Source: Desulfobacteraceae bacterium (lineage in GTDB: Bacteria > Desulfobacterota > Desulfobacteria > Desulfobacterales > SURF-7). From it: a DNA stretch of 64,000 nucleotides. A model generated the notes under the pieces. It worked only from the letters and a program-made list of their open reading frames with translations. It searched no databases and was not told where the DNA came from. Both the position numbers and the translations under genes were made by a program. Location: positions 1 through 64,000 of the forward strand of contig QZKS01000052.1 in NCBI GenBank assembly GCA_003599865.1. Reading direction: 5' to 3'. Numbering within the stretch: position 1 is the first letter of the stretch; each line of letters begins with the position of its first letter. Of this stretch, positions 27,184 through 34,876 are shown piece by piece.

Positions 27184-27708
27184 TCACACTTCATGGACAT
27201 CAATTACGACGGATTCAAGATATTTCTTTACATCTCCAAGACTCAGATGAAAAGCCGCTTTTCCGGATAATATCAGATAATCATGGAATTCATCACCGCA
27301 CAATTTGGCAAACAACGGTCCAACCATAATGCCTGGATCAGAAAGATTCGAGACCTTACCGATCTCTTTTACATACAAATCCAACCGTTGTTTGAGAATT
27401 GAAAAATAGTCGAACCCATTACCCAGGGAAGGTGTCAATGCTGCCGATATGCTTTTCGACAATTCGTTTATCCGATTCCAGAATGATTCTAAAACCACGT
27501 TCTTCAGGGGTGTATTTTCGAAAAAATAGGAGATCCCCCAACCAATTGTCAAAATTTTTAAAAGTTGAAGTTCATATTCCATCGTAACAGGACTGATTCC
27601 GTCATTTTCCGGTTTACCTTTTATCAACTTCAGAATATCATTTCTATCCAAAGCAAAATTAACCAATATTTCCACAGAATCATCTAATGCAGCTGCTTTT
27701 CTTTCCAT
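27184..27708 (-). CDS. Hypothetical alpha-helical protein
   Basis: Not recognised. The 174-residue protein is predicted mostly helical (for example 'LLKILTIGWGISYFFENTPLKNVVLESFWNRINELSKSISAAL') with no signal peptide. The frame is open to 27807, which would overlap the CRM-domain gene; the ATG at 27708 with AAGGGAAA directly upstream lies 26 bases after that gene's stop and is the likelier start. It is the last gene of the run 30325-27184 (helicase, small protein, CRM protein, this). Confidence 0.7.
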   Translation of the reverse strand: MERKAAALDDSVEILVNFALDRNDILKLIKGKPENDGISPVTMEYELQLLKILTIGWGISYFFENTPLKNVVLESFWNRINELSKSISAALTPSLGNGFDYFSILKQRLDLYVKEIGKVSNLSDPGIMVGPLFAKLCGDEFHDYLILSGKAAFHLSLGDVKKYLESVVIDVHEV

Positions 27709-27733
27709 TTTTCCCTTATATTTTGAAGAACCC

Positions 27734-28045
27734 TTATCGATCCGGTAAAATGATTTTCCGTTTCTCCAGATCATGATGTTTGCGGTAAAGAATAGCCGTA
27801 TGGCCAACCATACCTACCATTTCACATCCTGACTTTTTCTGAAAATCGTTTATAATTTCCATTTTTTGATCTTTTTCCTTAAAATCAATAAATTTTACCT
27901 TTATCAACTCGTGGGTTTCCAGTGCACTTTCAACAGCCTTTAACACTTCGGAAGTGTTACCTTTTTGACCAATTAAAACGACTGGCTTCAAGCTATGGGC
28001 AACGCCTCGAAGATATTTCCGTTGAAATCCCCTCAGTTTTTCCAT
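27734..28045 (-). CDS. yhbY: CRM-domain RNA-binding protein (YhbY family)
   Basis: This 103-residue protein begins 'MEKLRGFQRKYLRGVAHSLKPVVLIGQKG' and continues 'VLKAVESALETHELIKVKFIDFKEKDQKMEIINDFQKKSGCEMVGMVGHTAILYRKH', which is the whole CRM (YhbY) domain with its GxxG-type 'GQKG' loop. YhbY binds pre-50S ribosomal particles. The frame runs open to 28291, but that extension has no domain; the ATG at 28045 has GGAGAA upstream and is chosen. Confidence 0.9.
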   Translation of the reverse strand: MEKLRGFQRKYLRGVAHSLKPVVLIGQKGNTSEVLKAVESALETHELIKVKFIDFKEKDQKMEIINDFQKKSGCEMVGMVGHTAILYRKHHDLEKRKIILPDR

Positions 28046-28064
28046 ACCATTCTCCGATCCTTTA

Positions 28065-28448
28065 TCATTCTGACTGGTTGTTCCTTTTTGCATCCAGCAT
28101 CTCTTCCGCCTCTTCAATTGAATTTGCATTTTGTGCATGATATCCAATAGATACAGATACTTTATCAAACTGAAAATGCGCAAATGAGCCAAATCGTTTG
28201 ACCACCCTGACGACATTCGACATTCCAGACTCAGATAGTATCTTCTGGGCGCGATATATGAAGGCTTCCGTTTCATCCGGTTGTACATCATATTCTCTGA
28301 GATCTGTAATGCAATCGAATCCCTTTTTCAGATTCCGAATCTGATGTTCAATTTCACGGATAAGAGACTCCTTATCATCTTGTTCCGATACTTTACCAAT
28401 TTTAATATAAAGCCTGTTTTTGTCAGTGTCCGCTTCAACTTGATACAT
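28065..28448 (-). CDS. STAS-like hypothetical protein
   Basis: A 127-residue protein with 'RLYIKIGKVSEQDDKESLIREIEHQIRNLKKGFDCITDLREYDVQPDETEAFIYRAQKILSESG', a pattern of alternating strands and helices like the SpoIIAA/STAS-like fold; the call is tentative. The ATG at 28448 has GGAGG six bases upstream, while the frame itself opens at a TTG. It starts 15 bases after the helicase stop, so it is co-transcribed with it. Confidence 0.7.
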   Translation of the reverse strand: MYQVEADTDKNRLYIKIGKVSEQDDKESLIREIEHQIRNLKKGFDCITDLREYDVQPDETEAFIYRAQKILSESGMSNVVRVVKRFGSFAHFQFDKVSVSIGYHAQNANSIEEAEEMLDAKRNNQSE

Positions 28449-28462
28449 AACGGCCTCCGTGT

Positions 28463-30325
28463 TCAATTTACGCCGATCTGCTGCACAGTATCTGTAAGCT
28501 CTTCAACAAATCGACTTTTATATGCCGGTTGTCCCCTTCTGAAATTTGAATAACTGACATATAAATAATGCGCTGCTCTGGTGATCGCAACATACATCAA
28601 TCGTCTTTCTTCCTGCAATTCAGCCTTTGATTCTTTTGATTTCCAGTGAGGAAAAAGATCCTCTTCACAGGCTGCGATAAAAACAGCCGAATATTCCAGT
28701 CCCTTGCTGGCATGAATTGTCGATAAATTTACGCCGGCTCCATCGTCTATCTCTTCTTCCTTGTCTTCCTTTACCAGAGACGCTTCTTCAAGGTAATCAA
28801 CAATACTCGTCTTTTGTGAAGCAGAATAAATTAATTCTTCAATATTCTCCACACGAGAGGTATAATCCGATTCCGTCTTCGAATATCCGCGTAAATAGTC
28901 GAGATATCCGGTTTCAGATAACACGCACTGAATGGCTTCGGAAGGAACCTGCTCCCTGATCCGGTCTATGATGCCGATCAGCCCGGAGAGACTCATATGG
29001 ACCTTCGGCGTTACCATCCGATCCTGAAGAACCTTTCTCGCTGCATCCTGCAGGCTCATTTCCGATATGATGACACTTCCAATTTTCTGAACCATACCCG
29101 GCCCGATACCGCGTTTGGGGATATTGATGATCCGTTCAAAAGAAACATCATCTTTTGGAAAAACAGAAGCCGCAAGATAGCAATTGATATCCAGAATCTC
29201 CTTTCGCTCAAAAAACCCCTTTGATCCCAGCATTCGATAAGGTATTCCGAAATACCGGAATGCTTTTTCAAATGTCAGTGAACAGAACTTGGTCCGATAC
29301 AGAACCGCCATTTTATCATATGGCACACCCGTATCTCTCAGTACCCTTATTTTCCGGCATACCCATTTGGCCTCTTCCTCTTCATTGTAAAAATCATGAA
29401 GCTCTACAACGCCACCTTTTTTTAGCGAAAAGCACTCTTTATCCATCTTGTCCGGGTTATTGTCAATCAGGCTGTTTGCGAGCTGAACGATTTCACTGGA
29501 TGATCTATAATTTTGTTCCAGCCGAAAAACACGGGCGTTTTCATACTTTTTTTCAAAGGTAAGAAAATGATTCACATTACTTCCCCGAAATCCGTAAATC
29601 GCCTGCCAGTCGTCTCCGACACAAAAGAGATTGGAGCCGGAAAAAAAGAGACGTGTCAATTCCTCCTGTAAATTATTGGAATCCTGATATTCGTCAACAA
29701 GGATGAATTGAAAAAGGTCTTGATACTGTTTCCGCACATCCGGGAAATCCCGTAATAAATTTCGAGTCAACAGCAGAATATTGTCAAAATCCACAGCATT
29801 TGCTTTTCGCAGTCCCTTCTCATATTCATCGTAGATATCAGACAATCGAATATGGGAAACATAAGTTTTTTGATCAAAGTACTGTCCAGGATTTCCCGAA
29901 TTTTTCGCACTGGAAATTTGTCCGGAAATTGCCGGAACATACTTCTTGTCAAAATTCAATCCAACGATAATTTCAGCCAGAAGCTTCTTTTGTTGATATT
30001 CCGCATAAATCTGGAGGGGAAGCTGATATCCTAGAAGGCGACAATGGGACTTCAGTATCAGATAGCAGGCACTATGGTATGTCCGCACCCAGGGAAACCG
30101 GTCCATCCCTAATCCCGTCATCCGCACAAGCCGGCTCTTCATTTCTCCTGCTGCTTTATTGGTAAACGTAATCGCAAGAATCCTTTTTGAATCGTATCCA
30201 TTCCGAATCAGATGGGCAATCTTAGCGGTCAAAGTTCGCGTTTTTCCGGACCCCGCACCTGCGATTACGAGCGCCGGAGAACCGATGTGTTCAACAGCCG
30301 CTTTCTGCTGGTTTGACAACTCCAT
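28463..30325 (-). CDS. UvrD/Rep-family ATP-dependent DNA helicase
   Basis: This is a superfamily 1 helicase of about 620 residues: Q motif 'LSNQQKAAVEH', Walker A 'VIAGAGSGKTRTLTAKIAHLI', motif Ia 'ILAITFTNKAAGEMKSRL', motif II 'FILVDEYQDSNNLQEEL', motif III 'GDDWQAIYGFRGS', motif IV 'LEQNYRSS', motif V 'GVNLSTIHASKGLEYSAVFIA' and motif VI 'EERRLMYVAITRAAHYLYVSY'. It unwinds DNA 3' to 5' in repair or replication restart. The ATG at 30325 with AGGGG upstream is preferred over an earlier in-frame start. It is slightly shorter than UvrD and closest to Rep/PcrA in length. Confidence 0.94.
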   Translation of the reverse strand: MELSNQQKAAVEHIGSPALVIAGAGSGKTRTLTAKIAHLIRNGYDSKRILAITFTNKAAGEMKSRLVRMTGLGMDRFPWVRTYHSACYLILKSHCRLLGYQLPLQIYAEYQQKKLLAEIIVGLNFDKKYVPAISGQISSAKNSGNPGQYFDQKTYVSHIRLSDIYDEYEKGLRKANAVDFDNILLLTRNLLRDFPDVRKQYQDLFQFILVDEYQDSNNLQEELTRLFFSGSNLFCVGDDWQAIYGFRGSNVNHFLTFEKKYENARVFRLEQNYRSSSEIVQLANSLIDNNPDKMDKECFSLKKGGVVELHDFYNEEEEAKWVCRKIRVLRDTGVPYDKMAVLYRTKFCSLTFEKAFRYFGIPYRMLGSKGFFERKEILDINCYLAASVFPKDDVSFERIINIPKRGIGPGMVQKIGSVIISEMSLQDAARKVLQDRMVTPKVHMSLSGLIGIIDRIREQVPSEAIQCVLSETGYLDYLRGYSKTESDYTSRVENIEELIYSASQKTSIVDYLEEASLVKEDKEEEIDDGAGVNLSTIHASKGLEYSAVFIAACEEDLFPHWKSKESKAELQEERRLMYVAITRAAHYLYVSYSNFRRGQPAYKSRFVEELTDTVQQIGVN

Positions 30326-30593
30326 ATTTTCCCCTTTTATCGATATTCCGCCTAAAAGCAATCTTCGCTAAAAAACTTTCATGCAGATATTTTCATGAAA
30401 AAATCTTTCGGATCTTCCATTCACAAAGATCCGATCGATAATGTATATGTCTTTCCACAACTGTCAAATAAAAAAAATTAGTTTTTTTTCAATATCGGCT
30501 TTCAGCAGACAGGGTATAATTTTTTGGTGTTTGATAAACAGGGGAAAAAAGATGCGGATTGTATTTCAACAAACCATGATGGTTTTCAACAAA

Positions 30594-31556
30594 TCATGAA
30601 TCGGCCGGCTTCATTGAACCGCCGGCGTACAAATCCAATATATATCTTTCGGGATTAACCTGGATATTGTTAACCCTTACCTCATAATGGAGATGCGGGC
30701 CAGTGCTTCTTCCTGTATTTCCAACACGGGCAATGATATCCCCTCTTTTCACAATATCTCCACGGTTCTTCAATATTTTATAGCAGTGCGCATATCGTGT
30801 GGAAATACCATGTCCATGATCAATGAGTACGGTATTTCCAAGAAGGCCTTTACTGCCTGCAAAAGCAATAATCCCATCGGCTGTTGCAACAATCGGTGAA
30901 CCTTTGGATGTCGCGATATCAAGCCCCTTATGCATTTCTCTTTTTCCTGTAAATGGTGATGCCCTGTATCCGAATCCGGAAGAAATGATACCGAATGTAG
31001 GAAGAATAGAAGGTGTGGAAGCAAGAAGATTACGTTTCTCCTCCAATTTATGCAGAACACTTTCCAGACCTTCCGATTGAATCTTGGATGCATATTCCAG
31101 GCTGTCAATCTGGTCATGCATTTCACGAATCAACCGATCATGTTTTTTTTCAAGCGACGCATCAACATCAAGATCTTCCGGTATGGATCCTCCAATACCA
31201 AAAAGGCTCTCTGAATCATCCGCCTTCTCGATATTCGCAATGATTCTGATTTTTTTCTCAAACTGATTCAGATCGATGAGCTTGCCTTTAAGCAAGTTAA
31301 TCTCATCAGCAAACTTTTGAATTTGAAGATGCTGCGTCTCAATCTCCTGCTGCTGGCCGGCAATGTTCATTCGCAATGCCTGACTATCGGCGATGTCCTT
31401 TCGCAACAGAATATAATTTGAAACAATTCCCACCAGACCAATTAAACAAAGCACCAGAACAGTGCATACGGCGATCGCTGAAGATTTTGGAAAGGTTACC
31501 TGATTAACCTTTGATCCTGAATTGCGAAAAATAATGAGTGTAATTTTATGTTGCAT
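30594..31556 (-). CDS. M23-family peptidoglycan peptidase, membrane anchored
   Basis: It has a single membrane helix at about 25-47 (SAIAVCTVLVLCLIGLVGIVSNYIL), then a periplasmic coiled coil at about 55-185, then the LytM/M23 domain: 'GFGYRASPFTGKREMHKGLDIATSKGSPIVATADGIIAFAG', with zinc ligands in HKGLD, 'GHGISTRYAHC' and 'TGPHLHYEVRVN'. All three metal motifs are intact, so it is probably an active endopeptidase. ATG 31556 is used; a GTG 12 bases upstream is possible. It is a single-gene unit. Confidence 0.93.
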   Translation of the reverse strand: MQHKITLIIFRNSGSKVNQVTFPKSSAIAVCTVLVLCLIGLVGIVSNYILLRKDIADSQALRMNIAGQQQEIETQHLQIQKFADEINLLKGKLIDLNQFEKKIRIIANIEKADDSESLFGIGGSIPEDLDVDASLEKKHDRLIREMHDQIDSLEYASKIQSEGLESVLHKLEEKRNLLASTPSILPTFGIISSGFGYRASPFTGKREMHKGLDIATSKGSPIVATADGIIAFAGSKGLLGNTVLIDHGHGISTRYAHCYKILKNRGDIVKRGDIIARVGNTGRSTGPHLHYEVRVNNIQVNPERYILDLYAGGSMKPADS

Positions 31557-31899
31557 ACCAGTTTTCACACAGTTTGAGTAATATTTCGATTCATGTAACC
31601 GCTTTAGCCCAAAACCAAATTACGATATTCCAAATCTTAGATGTGTCAACCAGCCCATTTCCATACTGATCGTTTTCATGCCCGAATAAAATAGCAAAAC
31701 GAATGCCATCGAATACCCAAATTTAAACCCCTGCTGCCATAAAAAATATTAATTAAAAAAATTAAATGGTTACTAATAAAAACGTCTGATATACTTTGAT
31801 AGATGGCATTTACGAAGATACAATCAAAAACGTTGTTTGCTGTCAACTTCTTTATACGCTTTCGTGTATTTTTCCATACTTTCAAACCGATGCAGCCAT
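31557..31899. other. Intergenic region without recognised features
   Basis: This 343-base, AT-rich region lies between two minus-strand genes. The 76-codon minus frame crossing it has no domain and overlaps the phosphoesterase end, so it is not called. No clear terminator. Confidence 0.6.
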
Positions 31900-32544
31900 T
31901 CAGCATCCGATGAAATCAACCTTCGGCATCCGGTTCGCCTCAAGCTGAATAATCGCCCCATCACCTATCTTCCCCAGGCTGCAATTCACGACAGTCGTTT
32001 TTCCGATAAGCACTTGTCCGATATCTTCATGAATATGCCCGCAAAGAAAAAGCAAAGGCTGTTTATGGGCAATGAAGTTATATATATTCCGGCTGCCGGC
32101 ATGCATTCTTCCCAAAACCCGATCCAACGCACCAAATGGAGGAGGATGCATCACAAGTATCGATTGATCGGTTAGAACCGATCCTATTGTACGAAAATGT
32201 TTTTTCTCCCGGATACAGACTCTTGTTCGAAATGGAAGCAATAGCGCCCCACTCATGCCGATAAAATGAAAACCGTTCTCCTTGAATGACTTTCCGTGAA
32301 TGGAATGAATAGATGATGTTTTGGAGATCAATTTATCAACGGTTGGGAAGTCCGAATTTCCCCGAACCGTAAGAACCGGTATCTGAAAAGTGCTGATATA
32401 TTCGATTGTATCCCCGGGATAAAAATAATTGGTAATATCTCCGGCAATAACCAGAATATCCGGCTTATATTGATCAATATTCTTTCGAATCTTTGCCAGA
32501 TTCCCTTTTTTACCATGGATATCGGCAACCGCATATAACAGCAT
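31900..32544 (-). CDS. Calcineurin-like metallophosphoesterase
   Basis: A 214-residue phosphoesterase with the metal-binding motifs in order: DxH ('YAVADIHGKKGN'), GD ('LVIAGDITNYF'), GNxD ('VRGNSDFP'), His ('LVMHPPPFG') and GHxH ('FLCGHIHEDIG'). All ligands are present, so it is likely active; the substrate cannot be told. It has no signal peptide. It is divergent from the small anchored protein gene at 32887. Confidence 0.9.
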   Translation of the reverse strand: MLLYAVADIHGKKGNLAKIRKNIDQYKPDILVIAGDITNYFYPGDTIEYISTFQIPVLTVRGNSDFPTVDKLISKTSSIHSIHGKSFKENGFHFIGMSGALLLPFRTRVCIREKKHFRTIGSVLTDQSILVMHPPPFGALDRVLGRMHAGSRNIYNFIAHKQPLLFLCGHIHEDIGQVLIGKTTVVNCSLGKIGDGAIIQLEANRMPKVDFIGC

Positions 32545-32886
32545 ATAATGGTATCAAGCTCCTGATGAGAAGATTCAAAAGGCCAAAGAAGTTCGCTGTT
32601 GCAAAATCATAACCGGACCCAATGGATAACGAATGAAAAAGTTGAATCTTTTAAAGGTGGTTACAACAATATTTTGTCGGTTATATTTCATGGAAAGCCT
32701 ACAAGTCAATACCCAATTGACAAATACCCCGTTCCACATATCCTGGTTACAATATTATTGATCAAAGCGCTTGTTTGATTACCTTTTATATGGTATTTGA
32801 AAAAATCTTTTTCAGTTTATATTGTATATTCGTGTTTTATTTTATATGGTTGGATAGTTAATTACGATTGAAAGGATGGACGACCA
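32545..32886. other. Divergent promoter region
   Basis: 342 AT-rich bases between divergent genes. I see no small gene or structured RNA. Confidence 0.6.
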
Positions 32887-33363
32887 ATGCCCCAAACCAA
32901 CAAAATCGCCCCGTTTGTACTGACAGTTATTATCGGAGTGGCCTTACAGATACTGTTTATTTTTCCGGATATAAAGGATACCCCATCAAAAGCAGCAATC
33001 GAGTTTACAGAGGCATTTTTCAAAGCCGATCAGAAGACTATGACGGAGAGGATGTGCGGGGAAAGCAAAACGATCAATGGCATCGACGTTATTGATCGAT
33101 ACATTCACAAAAAAACCCGGGAAGCATCTGATCTTGGATATGGGATGTTCTATATGAAAAACTCCGTAACCGATCTGAGAACCCATATTATCAGCCGGGA
33201 TGATTCATCTGTTGAACTGCGGTTAACCGGCAAAGCAAAACCGGTTCTCAAATCATTTTTTACCGGGGAAGATGCAAAACCCATTGACGAGATAATCCGG
33301 GTAATAAACGATAATGGGAAATGGAAAGTGTGTGGAAATGTTTTTTCCATAGCCGGTTTGTAA
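32887..33363 (+). CDS. Membrane-anchored hypothetical protein
   Basis: Not recognised. A signal anchor at about 8-28 (APFVLTVIIGVALQILFIFP) is followed by a 130-residue domain whose pattern ('AAIEFTEAFFKADQKTMTERMC' ... 'VELRLTGKAKP' ... 'IRVINDNGKWKVCGNVF') resembles an NTF2-like/DUF4878 cone fold. Two Cys (in 'RMCGES' and 'KVCGN') could form a disulfide in the periplasm. It has AAAGGATGG upstream of the ATG. The IS element lies about 240 bases downstream. Confidence 0.65.
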   Translation: MPQTNKIAPFVLTVIIGVALQILFIFPDIKDTPSKAAIEFTEAFFKADQKTMTERMCGESKTINGIDVIDRYIHKKTREASDLGYGMFYMKNSVTDLRTHIISRDDSSVELRLTGKAKPVLKSFFTGEDAKPIDEIIRVINDNGKWKVCGNVFSIAGL

Positions 33364-33750
33364 CGGATTGCTCCTGTTTAAAACAGCATAAAAAAACCGC
33401 ACAGGCACAGAGAGAACAGGATCAATTGAATGAATCCGTCTAGGAGACAAAAAAACGGATCCATTCAAAATCTCCGCAACAATGCAGAAAACTATCTGGC
33501 GGATAATGTCTGCATCTGCAAAGCGACTTCATACCGAATGTGGCGAACCCCATATGAACTCGCTTTTTGATCTGTACTCTCCATGTCTCTGCGGTTTTCT
33601 ACAAGCTATCTCAAAAAAACTATTTCCATTTAGGGTTTTGAGACAATCATTAAGCGTTTGAAATTAAATATAAATTTTCATCTCGGTAACTATTTGAAAA
33701 AATTAAAAATAAATCTAGACATAACGTCCTGAATATGTAATATAATCAGG

Positions 33751-34523
33751 ATGGAACTGACAAATGAACAATGGAATCGGATAGAGCCCATAATTACTGC
33801 AACATCCCCAGTAAAAGATCCACGAGGACGCAAAGAACGTGATCCTCGGGAAGTGATGAACGGGATCTTATGGATTTTACGAACCGGCGCACCCTGGAAG
33901 GATTTACCGCCACGGTATCCGCCGTACCAGACGTGCCATAGGCGATTCCAGCAATGGGTAAGGCAAGGTGTCTTCCGGATCATTGCCCAGGAGCTTGCAC
34001 AAGACCTGTATGAACGAGGCGGAATTGATATCCGGGAAGCCTTTATCGACGGGACGTTTGTGCCGGCAAAAAAAGGGGTCTTGCTGTCGGCAAGACAAAG
34101 CGTGGCAAGGGCACCAAGATCATGGCAATCGCAGACGCTGCTGGTTTTCCTGTCGCCGCTCACGTTGAGAGCGCTTCGCCCCATGAAGTAAAATTGGTTG
34201 AGGCGACTATCGACAGCAGTTTTACCCGATATGCTCCCGATAGGCTTATTGGCGACAAGGCGTATGACAGTGATAAACTTGACCAGCAGCTTTCCGAAGA
34301 GCGTGCCATTGAGTTGATTGCACCCCACAAAAGGAATCGGAAAAAGTTGCAAACCCAGGATGGGCGAAAACTTCGTCGCTATCGACGGAGATGGAAAGTT
34401 GAACGTCTCTTTGCCTGGCTTCAAAATTTTAGACGTTTGGTTGTAAGGTACGAGTATCATGTTGAAAATTTTCTCGGTTTACTTCAGCTTGGATGCTCTA
34501 TAATTTTGCTTCGTTTATTTTGA
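33751..34523 (+). CDS. IS5-family transposase, made by programmed -1 frameshift
   Basis: ORF A (33751-34191) encodes the N-terminal DUF4096-like region '[71 protein letters not shown]' up to '[11 protein letters not shown]', the first catalytic Asp. The -1 frame continues '[32 protein letters not shown]' and on through '[14 protein letters not shown]' (second Asp) and '[24 protein letters not shown]' (Glu of the DDE triad) to 34523. The joined product is about 257 residues, and DDE is intact only after frameshifting, so this is not a decayed gene. Unshifted ORF A would end after 146 residues. Confidence 0.88.
34068..34078 (+). promoter_or_regulatory. Slippery sequence for -1 ribosomal frameshift
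   Basis: Seven A then four G (AAAAAAAGGGG) in the transposase gene. In the zero frame it reads gca aaa aaa ggg, and slipping back one base continues in the frame of the catalytic domain. A7G is the classical slippery type used by IS5/IS427 elements. Confidence 0.75.
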
Positions 34524-34540
34524 GATGGCTTGTAAATAAA

Positions 34541-34573
34541 AAGCCCCGCTCAGTCGAAACCAAAGCGGGGCTT
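34541..34573 (-). terminator. Intrinsic terminator of the cobalamin riboswitch
   Basis: A perfect 10-bp stem, AAGCCCCGCT (34541-34550) with AGCGGGGCTT (34564-34573), 13-base loop. On the minus strand it is followed at once by TTTTTATTTA (34542-34532). It lies about 50 bases after the riboswitch aptamer, the usual place for an expression platform. On the plus strand no good T-run follows, so it acts on minus-strand transcripts. Confidence 0.85.
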
Positions 34574-34624
34574 GTCTATTTCTTTGCCCGGACATCACCT
34601 TGACCTCGAAGGTACATATTCCAT

Positions 34625-34800
34625 CTTTCTGTTATCCGGATAGGTCTCCTGGCTCGTGGATTCATTGATAAAATCGCTCCTTCCCAGCCGAATCAACAGC
34701 CAGTGGTCTTTCTTGCGTTTATCATCTCCACTTACAGTGGCGGGCCCGCAGCGGTTTCTCACCGCTTTCCCTTTTATGCCGTAACGGCACCCGGATAAAA
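34625..34800 (-). ncRNA. Cobalamin (B12) riboswitch
   Basis: Read on the minus strand, all core elements appear in order: GGGTGCC near the 5' end, GGGAAAGCGGTGAGAAACCGC, GCGGGCCCGCCACTGTAAG, GACCACTGGC, GGCTGGGAAGGAGCGAT and the B12 box GAGCCAGGAGACC, followed by TATCCGG pairing back to the 5' CCGGGT side. It should bind adenosylcobalamin or a related corrinoid and control the terminator downstream. No gene follows: the IS5 element begins directly behind the terminator. The B12-dependent mutase gene icmF lies upstream on the same strand, not downstream, so it is not the regulated gene. Confidence 0.95.
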
Positions 34801-34812
34801 ATCAATTTGTTG

Positions 34813-34843
34813 TATATAATGAAGATTTCAAAAAAAATGTCAA
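34813..34843 (-). promoter_or_regulatory. Putative promoter of the riboswitch transcript
   Basis: On the minus strand a perfect TTGACA (34843-34838) is followed by an AT-rich element, TATATA at 34818-34813 (19-base spacer; an ATTATA at 17 bases is an alternative). It lies just ahead of the aptamer, so the riboswitch seems to have its own promoter and not to be only the tail of the icmF transcript. Confidence 0.5.
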
Positions 34844-34876
34844 GCCAAAACAGAACGGTTGCATTTTTTTCTATAA

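Larger units (their letters stand above)
33602..34532 (+). mobile_element. IS5-family insertion sequence
   Basis: About 931 bp bounded by terminal inverted repeats: left CAAGCTATCTCAAAAAAAC (from 33602) and right, read inward on the minus strand, CAAGCCATCTCAAAATAAAC (from 34532), with two mismatches. A TA dinucleotide flanks each end and may be the target duplication. The transposase is in two overlapping frames, typical of the IS427 group. The element is complete and looks active. Its right end lies about 9 bases from the terminator of the cobalamin riboswitch. Confidence 0.88.

Noticed and set aside
33430..33570. 46-codon plus-strand frame before the IS with plausible composition
   Set aside because: It has no ribosome site, homolog memory or motif, so it stays unsupported; it could be the end of a gene cut by the IS, but it stops before the IS boundary.
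33751..34191. Transposase apparently broken by a frameshift
   Set aside because: The break coincides with an A7G4 slippery run and the second frame carries the rest of the DDE domain, so programmed frameshifting is the better explanation.
34560..34595. Short minus-strand frame with ATG at 34595 just after the riboswitch as its target gene
   Set aside because: It reads straight through the terminator hairpin and ends inside the IS after 26 codons, so it is not a gene; the terminator is the functional element.
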